From CAYUVF01 sp964448045 (lineage in GTDB: Bacteria; Bacteroidota; Rhodothermia; Rhodothermales; Salinibacteraceae), in assembly GCA_964448045.1 (NCBI GenBank), contig CAYUVF010000004.1, forward strand, positions 39,676 through 103,675: 64,000 bases of DNA, read 5' to 3'. This document shows positions 8,793 to 18,200 of the stretch, piece after piece (the stretch's first letter is position 1; every line of letters starts with the position of its first letter). Under the pieces are notes generated by a model that did no database searches, was not told where the DNA came from, and saw only the letters and a program-made list of their open reading frames with translations. A program made the position numbers and the translations under genes.

Positions 8793-9742
8793 CACTCCTG
8801 CTCTCCGGTTCGTTTGGACGCCTCGGCGGGAAGGAGCGACTTGCCGAAGCTTTTGACGGTGAAGACCGGGCTGGGCGATTGCCGCACGACCTTCTCCGCC
8901 ACGCTGCCAATCAGGAAGCGCTGGAGCCCCGTGCGGCCGTGCGTGGCCATCACGATTAGATCCGCCTGATGCTCTTCGGCAAAGTCGACGATGTCGCCCG
9001 CGGCGTAGCCCGTCGTCACGTGCACGTTGACCTGCCTGCCGATGTCGATCGACGCGGCCAACTGCTCCAGTGCTTCACGGGCACGGTCCTGCACATCGGG
9101 CAGCGACGGCGTGATCGGATCGATGCCGTAGACGGTGGGAAAGACCGTGTCTTCGACCACGTGCAGCAGATTGATGGAGGCGTCGTAGGCGTCGGCAAGC
9201 GCTTTGGCGTGGCCGACCGCCAGATCGGTATGCTCCGAGAAATCGACCGGTGCCAGGATCTGGTTGATCTCCGGGCCGGGCCGCGGCTCCTCGCGTCCCA
9301 ACACGGTGAAGACGGGGCACACGGCGCGGCGCACGACCTCCTCCGAGACGCTGCCGCTCAGGAGCCGGTCGACGCCCTGGCGACCGTGCGTACCCATCAC
9401 CACGAGGTCGATGGCATACTCGTTGACGTAATCGACGATGGCCTGCGCGGGCGAGGTGCCTTCCATCTTTTGATAAACCACGGGCACGTTGTCGTCGTTG
9501 GCGCCGCGCGTGGGCACATCGATCTCCTCCTCGGTGGCGAAGAAGTACCCCTCACTCTCGCCTGCCGACTCCAGCGGGAGGTAGTCCATCGGGTTGGCCT
9601 GATCGGCGTGCTGCGGGGTGACGACGTTGAAGACGTGCACCTCGGCATCGTAGTGCGAAGCCAGATACGCCGCGTGCGAAAAGGCGTCCTCGGCAACGGC
9701 CGAGAAATCGGTGGGAAACAGGATGCGGCGGAGTTGAAGCAT
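8792..9742 (-). CDS. Tandem universal stress protein (UspA, two domains)
   Basis: The start at 9742 gives MLQLRRILFPTDFSAVAED, the usual UspA opening, and a 316-residue protein with two Usp domains. Each ends with the ATP-binding signature: VMGTHGRQGVDRLLSGSVSEEVVR in domain 1 and VMATHGRTGLQRFLIGSVAEKVVR in domain 2 (G-2x-G-9x-G-S/T type). It is therefore likely an ATP-binding Usp. It lies 69 bp downstream of the NarL-type regulator and overlaps the sialidase-like gene. Genes of this kind next to a two-component system suggest a stress or energy-status response. Confidence 0.9.
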   Translation of the reverse strand: MLQLRRILFPTDFSAVAEDAFSHAAYLASHYDAEVHVFNVVTPQHADQANPMDYLPLESAGESEGYFFATEEEIDVPTRGANDDNVPVVYQKMEGTSPAQAIVDYVNEYAIDLVVMGTHGRQGVDRLLSGSVSEEVVRRAVCPVFTVLGREEPRPGPEINQILAPVDFSEHTDLAVGHAKALADAYDASINLLHVVEDTVFPTVYGIDPITPSLPDVQDRAREALEQLAASIDIGRQVNVHVTTGYAAGDIVDFAEEHQADLIVMATHGRTGLQRFLIGSVAEKVVRQSPSPVFTVKSFGKSLLPAEASKRTGEQE

Positions 9743-9810
9743 AAGAGCGTAGGACTGAGAATCAGAGACTGCGGAGTACACGAAGGGCCGGACACGCCCC
9801 GATCGAGGCC

Positions 9811-10464
9811 TTATCCGGCGTCCTCGCTTTCGACCCACTGCACGGCGTGCTGCATGAGCTCGGTGGCCGATTCGAGGTTGAGTTTCTTCTTGATGCGCGA
9901 GCGGTACGACTCGACGGTTTTGACGGACAGGTGCAGCCGCTCGGCGATGTCGCGCGTGCCCGCACCGCGGCCCGTCAGCTCGAAGACCTCCAGCTCGCGG
10001 TCGCTGAGCACCTCCAGCGGCGACTGCGTGATGCGCTCTTTCCCGCCGGTGGCCATGCTGAGCAGCAGGCGCTCGTTGATTTCGTCGCTCACGTAGATGC
10101 CGCCATTGAGCACGCGGCGCACCGCCTTGACGATGACGTCGCCGGCTTCAAGCTTCATGATGTATCCCTTGGCCCCGGCCCGGATGGCCCGCTCGGCGTA
10201 GAGCGACTCGTCATGGCGCGAGACGACCAGCGTGAGGATGTCCGGATGGAGCGCCTCCAGATGCTTGACGAGCTCCATCCCGCTCATGCCGGGCAGCGAA
10301 ATATCGATGATGGCCAGATCGGGATCGAGCGCTTCGATCTCGTCGAGCGCCTCCTCGGCACTGCTCATCTGGCCGACGACGGAGAGGTCCGTCTCGGCAT
10401 CGAGCGCAAGCGCAAGGCCCTTCCGCATCAGGGGATGATCATCCACAATGACAATCTTACTCAT
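9811..10464 (-). CDS. NarL/FixJ-family response regulator
   Basis: The 217-residue regulator has a receiver domain with the acidic pair Asp8-Asp9, phosphoacceptor Asp54 (LAIIDISLPGMSG) and conserved Lys104 (GYIMKLE). The C-terminal LuxR-type helix-turn-helix is at about 150-210 (LSDRELEVFELTGRG, then IAERLHLSVKTVESYRSRIKKKL). It follows the histidine kinase by only 12 bp, so the two form a pair on one transcript. It is the best local candidate to bind the palindromic sites at 7500-7522 and 12569-12591, which is inference from location and family. Confidence 0.95.
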   Translation of the reverse strand: MSKIVIVDDHPLMRKGLALALDAETDLSVVGQMSSAEEALDEIEALDPDLAIIDISLPGMSGMELVKHLEALHPDILTLVVSRHDESLYAERAIRAGAKGYIMKLEAGDVIVKAVRRVLNGGIYVSDEINERLLLSMATGGKERITQSPLEVLSDRELEVFELTGRGAGTRDIAERLHLSVKTVESYRSRIKKKLNLESATELMQHAVQWVESEDAG

Positions 10465-10476
10465 GGGACTGTGGGC

Positions 10477-12414
10477 TCATTCTACGAGAGCGGAATCGTC
10501 GGGCGCCATCGCCGAGGCCGTGCGCGGCACCGTGCAGGTAACGACCGTACCGTCGCCGAGGTTGCTGTTGATCTCCAGCGTTCCGCCAATGATGCGAGCA
10601 CGGTAGTTCATGATACGCACGCCCATGCCGGCGCCGTCGTGGTCGGTTTCAGAGAACCCGATGCCATCGTCATGGATCCGCAGGCGCACCTGCTCGGGCC
10701 CGGCCGCCAGCGAAATCTTGACGTGGTCGGCCTCCCCGTGGCGAAAGGCGTTGCTAACGGCCTCCTGCGCAATCCGGTACAGGTGCGTCGCCGCCGTGCT
10801 GTTGTGGATCTCGGGGGATCCGACCTCCTCATATTCGCTATCAATATCAAAGAGCCGCTCGGCATTCGCAACCAGCCGCCGCAGCGCCGCCGAGAGCCCG
10901 CTCGCGTCGAGGTCCACCGGCGTGAGGCCGCGCGCCAGATCGCGGGCGTACTGGTCGGCCTCTCTGATCAGATCGGTGATCTCGGCGGCATCCTCGGCGG
11001 CGTCCATTCCGGCCTGTTCGAGCTGACGGGCGAGGTTCTGGCTGAGCAGGCCGATGCCGGTGAGCATCTGCCCGAGGCCGTCGTGCAGGTCCTGCCCGAT
11101 GCGGCGGCGCTCCTGCTCGGTCACCCTCAGAATCTCTTTTTCCAGGCGGCGGCGCTCGGTGATGTCGCGCACGATGCCGGTGAAGACGCGCCGGTCGCCG
11201 AGGTCGACCTCGCTGACGGCCAGGTCCATCGGGAAGGTCGAGCCGTCCTTGCGCTGGCCCGTCACCTCCCGCCCGATGCCGATGATCTTGCGCCGCCCTG
11301 TTTCACGGTAGCTGCGCATGTACTCGTCGTGCTCCTCTTTATAGGGCGAGGGCATCAGCACCTTCACGTTTTGGCCGAGCACCTCTTCCTCCGCGTAGCC
11401 GAAGATGTCCTCGGCCGCTTCGTTGAACGACTGGATGTGGCCGCGCTCGTCGATGGTGATGATGCCATCGACGGTCGTCTCCAGGATAGCGCGGACGTGC
11501 GCCTCGTTCTTGCGAAGCTGCTCCTCGGTCCGCGCACGGTCGACTGCACCGGCCAGCACGTTTGCGACCGACTGCAAGAAGTTGACGTCGTTGCTGCTGA
11601 AGCTGCGCGTCTCGGTCGTGTGCGCACCCAGGACACCGAAGGGCCGTTCGCTGCCGGCAATCAGGACGCTGACGCCGCTGCGCACGCCCTGGTCGTGCAA
11701 AAAGGTAGGCCCGTCGAAGCGGGTTTCGACGCTGAGGTCTTCGACGATGACGGGCTGGCGCGCCTGCAGGGTGTAGCCCGCCTGCGAGTTGGACTCGGCA
11801 TCGGCGACGGCCGTACCCATGTGCCCCTCGTCCCAACCGACGCCCGCCCGCAAGAAAAAGGCCTGCTGGTCGGGCGTCCACTCCAGCACCTTGCAGTACT
11901 CGACGCCGAGCGCCTCGGCCACGGCCCGTGCGGCATAGGGCATCAGCACATCGAGCGCGGTGCCGGTGAGTGCGCGCCGCCCGATCTCGGCCACGACGGC
12001 CTGCTGATAAACGCGCGCCTGCAGCTCGGACGCGGCCTGGGTACGCTGCTGGCGCTGGCGCACCCGCTGCTCGGTAAAGGCAAAATGGGTGTCGAGCTGA
12101 TCGCGCGTGAGCGGGCCCGTGAAGCAGTCCTCGGCCCCCGCCTCGAAGGCGGCGTGCAGCTGATCGGAGGGGCACTCTTCCCGCACGAACACGACGACCG
12201 GCGCCTTCGCCTCGGCTGCGTGCAGCCGCCGGCACAGCGCCCGGCTCTCGGCGTCAATCTGCCCGAGCACGATCATCGGAGCGGGCTCCTCTTTGTACGC
12301 AAGCCAGCCCGCCTCGGGCGTGGTACACACGGCCACCTCGTGCCCTCGGTCCGTGAGCACCGTCTCGATGAGCGACCGGATGTCCGGGTCGTTAGCAATT
12401 AGTAACGTCTGCAT
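10477..12414 (-). CDS. Hybrid-type sensor histidine kinase (pseudo-receiver, GAF, PAS, HisKA_3)
   Basis: The start at 12414 (MQTLLIANDPDIRSLIETVL) gives 645 residues; the upstream in-frame codons look non-coding. The order is a receiver-like domain (1-115), GAF (about 155-300), PAS/PAC (about 315-430) and HisKA_3/HATPase_c. The phospho-accepting His444 is in RRRIGQDLHDG, and the G-box region is DDGIGF. The N-terminal receiver looks degenerate: Gly at about 51 where Asp is expected (MIVLGQ) and Gly100 where Lys is expected. No transmembrane segment is seen, so it is a soluble cytoplasmic sensor, perhaps of redox or a small ligand through GAF/PAS. Confidence 0.93.
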   Translation of the reverse strand: MQTLLIANDPDIRSLIETVLTDRGHEVAVCTTPEAGWLAYKEEPAPMIVLGQIDAESRALCRRLHAAEAKAPVVVFVREECPSDQLHAAFEAGAEDCFTGPLTRDQLDTHFAFTEQRVRQRQQRTQAASELQARVYQQAVVAEIGRRALTGTALDVLMPYAARAVAEALGVEYCKVLEWTPDQQAFFLRAGVGWDEGHMGTAVADAESNSQAGYTLQARQPVIVEDLSVETRFDGPTFLHDQGVRSGVSVLIAGSERPFGVLGAHTTETRSFSSNDVNFLQSVANVLAGAVDRARTEEQLRKNEAHVRAILETTVDGIITIDERGHIQSFNEAAEDIFGYAEEEVLGQNVKVLMPSPYKEEHDEYMRSYRETGRRKIIGIGREVTGQRKDGSTFPMDLAVSEVDLGDRRVFTGIVRDITERRRLEKEILRVTEQERRRIGQDLHDGLGQMLTGIGLLSQNLARQLEQAGMDAAEDAAEITDLIREADQYARDLARGLTPVDLDASGLSAALRRLVANAERLFDIDSEYEEVGSPEIHNSTAATHLYRIAQEAVSNAFRHGEADHVKISLAAGPEQVRLRIHDDGIGFSETDHDGAGMGVRIMNYRARIIGGTLEINSNLGDGTVVTCTVPRTASAMAPDDSALVE

Positions 12415-12763
12415 GCGCTTGGCAGTCTCTGGCCGAGAGCACGCCCCGGCCCGTCGAAGGAAAAACGACCTGTGCTCCCTATATATGTCCGAGCGATCCA
12501 CTTTGTCCAACGGCCTCGCTCGTTGCACGAGCAGGCCTCGTCGCGCCGCACGCTCTTGAATTGCCGGCGTGGGTAAATCCCCCACACCGGCTCGCTGGCA
12601 TTGCCCACAGCTGCGCAGTGTTCTTCGCTGTCAGTCGGCGCACACCGCCATTCCGTCCTTAAATAAAAATGTTGTGTAGAAGTAAAGACGCGGACCACGT
12701 GCACCCTCACAACAGCGCTCGCCTCTGCCGGGCGGGGTGCTGCTGCCTCGCCGATGACCTGCC
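12415..12763. other. Divergent spacer between sensor kinase and second Usp gene
   Basis: This 349-bp stretch holds no credible gene. It must contain the promoters of the kinase operon (leftward) and of the Usp gene (rightward). The operator-like site B sits in its middle, and an AT-rich patch (TTAAATAAAAATGTTG) lies near 12658, about 100 bp before the Usp start. No promoter elements could be assigned with confidence. Confidence 0.6.
12569..12591. promoter_or_regulatory. Palindromic operator-like site B
   Basis: The core 12569-12585 reads GTGGGTAAATCCCCCAC, an inverted repeat with 6-bp arms (one mismatch) around 5 bp, followed by ACCGGC as at site A. It lies 154 bp upstream of the sensor kinase start and 172 bp upstream of the divergent Usp start. 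That position would suit control of both transcripts. The shared 3' flank ACCGGC argues for more than chance palindromy. Confidence 0.55.
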
Positions 12764-13753
12764 ATGCTTCGTATTGATCGCATGATGACCCCCGTTGCTG
12801 GGGATGCTGCGGAAGGGCCTGCCCTGGCGCAAGCGCTCTTCCTGGCCAACGCTCTCCACGCGTCTCTGGACCTCGTTCACGTCCACCCGCCTACCTCGGG
12901 CGATACGCTTCCGCTTCGTGCGGAAGATCCACCCACCGTAACGCCGGGCGAGCGCATCCGCCGCGCCGCCGCACAGCAGCTGCGCCGCACGTCGTTCCCC
13001 GATGCCGATCCGCACCCCGACCTTCACCCGACGCTCGTCCAGGCCGACTCGGTCGCCGATGGGCTGCTTCGCCACATCGAGACGCATGACATCCGGCTGG
13101 TGGTTGCCGGCCCCCACCCGGATCGCGGCCCTGTGCCGCCAGTCAAAAGCAGCGTGATTGCGGCGCTCATCAATCAGGCCGAGGTCCCAATCCTGACCGT
13201 AGGCTCCTCGGCCACGCTCGACGCGGTACAGTTTCAGCGCCTTCTCGTCCCCGTCGATTTCTCCCCGGCGTCGCGGCGCGCCCTCCAGCATGCCCGGGCG
13301 CTCGCCGCGCTCTACCACGCCCCGATCGATGTGCTCCACGTGATGGAGCGGCCCCAATACGTCGCCCTCAATACCACCGACATGCTGGCCCTCTCCGATG
13401 CGACACTGCCCGAACGCAAGACGAAACGGCGGCTGCGCACCTTCGTCGAGGAGACACCGGGCCCATCGGTGCCTACGCAGCTCTACGTGGCGCATGGCGA
13501 TGCTCCGGCGCTCATCGGGAGCTTCGCTGAAGAGCACGGCAGCGACCTCATCGTGCTGTCCTCGCACGGCCAAACTCGCCAGGCCTCTCATCCGCTGGGC
13601 ACGGTGGCGGGGAAGCTCGTCCGGCGCCTCTCCCTCTCCATGTTCATCGTGAACACCTTCGGCCCCTCGCTCATCGCCGACGATTCGCCAGCCGACGCGT
13701 CGACCACGCGGACGTCCTCGCATCCTCCACCGGAGGAATCGACCTCGGCATAA
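12764..13753 (+). CDS. Tandem universal stress protein, second copy
   Basis: The 329-residue protein has two Usp-like halves. The second (from about residue 160, FQRLLVPVDFSPASRRALQHARALA) is well conserved and ends with VLSSHGQTRQASHPLGTVAGKLVRRLSLSMFIV, a variant of the ATP-binding signature. The first half is more diverged (VVAGPHPDRGPVPPVKSSVIAALI), so only one half may bind nucleotide. A low-complexity hydrophilic tail follows. It is transcribed away from the sensor kinase, with site B in the shared spacer. Confidence 0.85.
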   Translation: MLRIDRMMTPVAGDAAEGPALAQALFLANALHASLDLVHVHPPTSGDTLPLRAEDPPTVTPGERIRRAAAQQLRRTSFPDADPHPDLHPTLVQADSVADGLLRHIETHDIRLVVAGPHPDRGPVPPVKSSVIAALINQAEVPILTVGSSATLDAVQFQRLLVPVDFSPASRRALQHARALAALYHAPIDVLHVMERPQYVALNTTDMLALSDATLPERKTKRRLRTFVEETPGPSVPTQLYVAHGDAPALIGSFAEEHGSDLIVLSSHGQTRQASHPLGTVAGKLVRRLSLSMFIVNTFGPSLIADDSPADASTTRTSSHPPPEESTSA

Positions 13754-13856
13754 ATCGCCCCTGGTATCTTTCCTGATGGCCCCTTCCCGTTGACAACGAG
13801 CGCGCTACGCCTCACCTTGGAGACACCGGCCCTCTCTCACCAAACGTCCCGATCTG

Positions 13857-14015
13857 ATGGCTACGACTACCGAGCGCCCCGATCGCCCCGAAACCGAAAT
13901 CCCGGCCACCGACGCGCAGACCAGCTCGGGCGCGGCGGCAGGGTGGGTTCTCTTTATTGTCCTCTCTTTTGCCGTTACGCTGGTCCTGCTTTTCCGCGCG
14001 GCGATGCAGATGTAA
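13857..14015 (+). CDS. Small single-pass membrane protein
   Basis: A 52-residue frame (MATTTERPDRPETE...) has a hydrophilic, acidic head and one C-terminal transmembrane helix (GWVLFIVLSFAVTLVLLFRAAM). Its TAA stop is immediately adjacent to the stop of the convergent 2-hydroxy-acid oxidase gene, with no bases between. The clean architecture resembles the small protein at 4237-4410, though the sequences differ. No family is recognised. Confidence 0.5.
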   Translation: MATTTERPDRPETEIPATDAQTSSGAAAGWVLFIVLSFAVTLVLLFRAAMQM

Positions 14016-15110
14016 CTACCGGCGGCGGATGAGATCCGGCGTGGCCTCGTCGAGCGCCGATAGGCCGCAGAGGGCCATTGCCAGATCCAGCTCATCGCGC
14101 AGCATCGTGAGCACGCGGCGCACGCCCGCTTCGCCATCGACGGCGAGCCCCCACAGCACGGGCCGCCCGATGCCGACAGCCGTAGCGCCCAGGGCGAGCG
14201 CTTTGAGCACATCCGTGCCGCGCCGGATGCCGCCGTCGATGAGCACGTCGATCTCGCCGTTGACGGCCTCGACGACCTCGCGCAACACTGTGATGGTCGC
14301 GGGCGAGGTGTCCAGCTGCCGCCCGCCATGGTTGGAGACGACCACGCCTGCCGCGCCGTGGTCGACCGCGCGCCGGGCATCATCGCCGCGGACGACGCCT
14401 TTGACGAGTACCGGCAGATCGGTGATGGACGCGAGCCAGTCGAGGTCGTCCCACGTCAGCGCCGTGTCGAACTGTTCGTTGACGTACGCCGCCAGCCCCG
14501 AGCCGTCGACGTCGGGAAACGTGTCGCCAGCGCCGCCGCGAGCGGTGAGGTTTTTCATCACGAGGCCGTCGGGCAACTGAAAGTGGTTGCGCTCGTCCCG
14601 TTCGCGAACGCCCCAGATCTGCGCATCGACCGTCAGCACCAGCGCGGTGCATCCGGCCGCCTCGGCGCGGCGGACGAGCGCCTTCGTGGCCTCGCGATCG
14701 CGGTAAACGTACAGCTGAAACCAGACCGGCCCGGTCGCCACCTCGGTCACGTCTTCGACGGCGGTGGTCGCCAGCGTGCTGAGGATCATGATCGTGCCCA
14801 TCGCCCCGGCGGCGCGAGCGGTCGCCAACTCGCCGTCGTCGTGGGCCATCCGGTGGAACGCCGTCGGCGCAATCAGCACCGGCAGATCGATGTCGTGGCT
14901 GAGGACGGTGGCCGACCCGTCGCGCGTGCTGACGTCGCGCATCACCCGGTAGCGCAGATCCAGCCGGTCGTACGCGCAGTCGTTCGCCCGGAGCGTGATC
15001 TCGTCGCGGGCGCCGCCAGCGTAGTAGTCGTACACCATCTGCGGCAGCCGCTCTCTTGCGCGGGCCTGCCAATCGTCCAGATTGATGGGCCTCGGATCGG
15101 AATCAGCCAT
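14016..15110 (-). CDS. FMN-dependent 2-hydroxy-acid oxidase/dehydrogenase
   Basis: The start at 15110 (MADSDPRPINLDDWQARARERLPQ) gives 364 residues, the usual length of the lactate/glycolate oxidase family. These TIM-barrel enzymes oxidise (S)-2-hydroxy acids using FMN. Visible motifs are YDYYAGGARDEITLR near the N-terminus, PVLIAPTAFHRMAH, VWFQLYVYRD and the active-site SNHGGRQLD with catalytic His and Arg, then DGGIRRGTDVLKALALGA for phosphate binding. It ends against the small membrane protein gene. Oxidase versus dehydrogenase and the precise substrate cannot be decided. Confidence 0.9.
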   Translation of the reverse strand: MADSDPRPINLDDWQARARERLPQMVYDYYAGGARDEITLRANDCAYDRLDLRYRVMRDVSTRDGSATVLSHDIDLPVLIAPTAFHRMAHDDGELATARAAGAMGTIMILSTLATTAVEDVTEVATGPVWFQLYVYRDREATKALVRRAEAAGCTALVLTVDAQIWGVRERDERNHFQLPDGLVMKNLTARGGAGDTFPDVDGSGLAAYVNEQFDTALTWDDLDWLASITDLPVLVKGVVRGDDARRAVDHGAAGVVVSNHGGRQLDTSPATITVLREVVEAVNGEIDVLIDGGIRRGTDVLKALALGATAVGIGRPVLWGLAVDGEAGVRRVLTMLRDELDLAMALCGLSALDEATPDLIRRR

Positions 15111-15236
15111 AAATCGACCAGTCTGATGAAATCGGGGGCAGTGCGATTGATTTTGGGCCTCGCTTAATCTACACAATAACATACGGATGCATGCGGTGAC
15201 TCTCACATGCTCGCCTTCATTTACGCCCCGACTCCC

Positions 15237-18200
15237 ATGAAATACATGTCTTCGCTGCTCGCCCTCCTGTGCTGCGCGCTGTGGATCGCGCCCGCCCAGG
15301 CCCAGGTCGACGCCCGGCTGCTCCGCTACCCCGATGTATCCGCAACGCAGGTGACATTCGTCTACGGTGGTGACATCTGGGTCGTGCCCAAGGAAGGCGG
15401 CACGGCGCATCGCCTCAGCTCGCCCGACGGCGAGGAAATGTTTCCGCGCTTCGCGCCGGATGGAAACCGTATCGCCTTTAGCGGCAACTACGACGGCAAC
15501 CCGGACATCTACACGATCCCCACGATGGGTGGGACGCCGACGCGCGTGACGCACCACCCCGAGATGGACATGCTGCTCGACTGGTACCCGAGCGGTGACA
15601 GCCTGCTTTTCGCCTCGCAGATGGCCAGCGGCCGCGAGCGCTACAGCCAGCTTTACAGCACCACGCCCACAGGCGGCCTACCCCAGAAGCTGCCGGTGCC
15701 CTACGGCGAGTTCGGCGCGATTTCGCCGGACGGCGAGACAATCGCCTTCACGCGCAAGAGCCGCGTCTTCCGGACCTGGAAACGCTACCGCGGCGGCATG
15801 GCACCGGAGATCTGGCTGTTCGATCTGCAGACGAACGAGGCGACCAACATCACCCAGAGTGCCGCCAACGACGAGATGCCGATGTGGCACGGCGACACGC
15901 TCTACTTCCTCTCCGACCGCGGCCCCAACAAGCGCTACAACATCTGGGCGTACGACCTCGAATCGGAGGACATGCGGCAGGTGACCGAGTTCACCGCGTT
16001 CGACGTCCACTTTCCCGCCATCGGCCCGTCGGAGATGGTTTTTGAAGCGGGCGGCCACCTCCATTTGATGGACCTCGATACGGAGGAGACAACGCCAATC
16101 AACATCGACGTGGTGACGGACCGCGCCGCCATCAAGCCGACGACCGAGGAGGTCGGCTCTATGATGCAGGCGGCGTGGATCTCGCCGAAAGGCAACCGCG
16201 CGGTCATCCAGGCGCGGGGCGAGCTGTTCAGCGTCCCGGCCGAGCACGGGCCCATCCGCAACCTGACGCGCTCGTCGGGCACGGCTGAGCGCTACCCGGC
16301 GTGGTCGCCCACCGGCACCCAGATCGCCTACTTCAGCGACCGCTCCGGCGAATACGAGCTGACCGTGCAGAATGCCGACGGCTCCGGCGAGGCCACGACG
16401 CTCACTGCGCTCGGCGAGGGCTTCCGCTATCAGCCCTACTGGTCGCCCGACGGCGAGAAAGTGGCCTTCATCGATGAGGCGATGCAGATCCAGATCCACG
16501 ACACCGAATCGGGCGAAACGACGACCATCGACCAGAGCCAGTGGATGAACCACGGCGCGCTCAGTAACTTCTCGGTGAGCTGGTCGCCCGATAGCCGCTG
16601 GCTCGCGTACCACCGCGGCCTCGACAACCGCCACGGCGCTGTCTTCCTCTACGACACGCAAAACGAGGAGCGCCATCAGGTGACGTCGGATTTCTACCAC
16701 ACCGCCGATCCCGTCTTCGACCCGAATGGCGACTACCTATACGTGCAGACCGCGCGCAACTTCGACCCGGTCTACAGCGGCGTCGACAACTCGTTCGTCT
16801 ACCCGAACATGACGAAGCTGGCGGCCATCCCGCTCCGCAAAAACGTGGCCTCGCCGCTGGCACCGCGCAACGATGAAGTCGAACCCGAGAATGGCGAAAA
16901 CAGCGAGTCAGAGAGTGGCGAGCAGGCCGAGAGCGAAGAATCCGACGCGGTGGAAATTGACCTCGACGGCTTCGAGCAGCGCCTCGTGGAATTGCCGCCC
17001 GCGCCCGGCAACTACACCAATCTGCAGGCCGCCGAAGGCACGCTCGTGTACCGGCGGCTCCCGCGCTCCGGCTCCGGCGGCGAGCAGTCGCCCATCGTCT
17101 ACTACGACGTCGAGGCCCGCGAGGAGCAAACCGTGATGGATGACGCCGGTGGCTACCGCCTCTCGGCTAACGGAAAGAAGCTGCTCGTCATGCAGCAGGG
17201 CCGGCTCGCCATCGTCGACCTGCAGCCCGGCCAGCAGATGGATACGCCGCTGCGGACCGATGAACTGCAGATGCGCCTTGACCCGCGTGCCGAGTGGCAG
17301 CAGCTCTTCACCGAGGCGTGGCGCCTGCAACGCGACTATTTCTACGATCCGAACATGCACGGCGTCGACTGGGACGCCATCCGCGAGCAGTACGGCGCCC
17401 TCGTCGACGACGCCGCCAGCCGCGCCGATGTTAACTTCCTGATCGGCGAGATGATTGCCGAGCTGAACGCCTCGCACACCTATCGCGGCGGGGGTGACAC
17501 CGAGCAGCCCGAGCGCCGCGGCGTGGGCCTGCTGGGCGTCGACTGGTCGCTCGAAAATGGAGCGTATCGCATCGAGCGCATCATCGACGGCGCGCCGTGG
17601 ACCAGCGAGGTCCGCTCGCCGCTGCACCGGCCGGGCGTCGACCTCAGCGAAGGCGATTACGTGCTGGCCGTCAACGGATCGCCGCTCGACGTGGACCACG
17701 ATCCATGGGCCGCGTTCGAAGGACTCGCTGGCAAAACGGTCGCGCTCACGGTGAATGATCAGCCGACGATGGACGGCGCTCGCGAGGTGATCGTCGAAAC
17801 GATGTCCAGTGACGACCGCCTCCGCTACCTCGACTGGGTCGACGCGAACCGGCAGTACGTCGAGGAGCAGACGGACGGGCGCGTCGGCTACGTCTACGTG
17901 CCCAACACGGGCGTCGACGGGCAGACGGAACTGGTGCGCCAGTTCCGCGCCCAGTTCGACAAGGACGCGCTCATCATCGACGAGCGCTTCAACAGCGGCG
18001 GCCAGATTCCGGATCGGTTCGTCGAGCTGCTGAACCGCCCGGCCAAAGCCTTCTGGGCCGTGCGCCACGGGACGGACTGGCAGTGGCCGCCCATCGCCCA
18101 CTTCGGCCCCAAGACGATGCTCATTAACGGCTGGAGCGGCTCCGGCGGCGACGCCTTCCCCGACTACTTCCGCAAGGCGGGCCTCGGTCCGCTCATCGGG

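Noticed and set aside
9847..12402. Long plus-strand open frame opposite the kinase and regulator
   Set aside because: No recognisable domain, while the minus strand encodes complete signalling domains.
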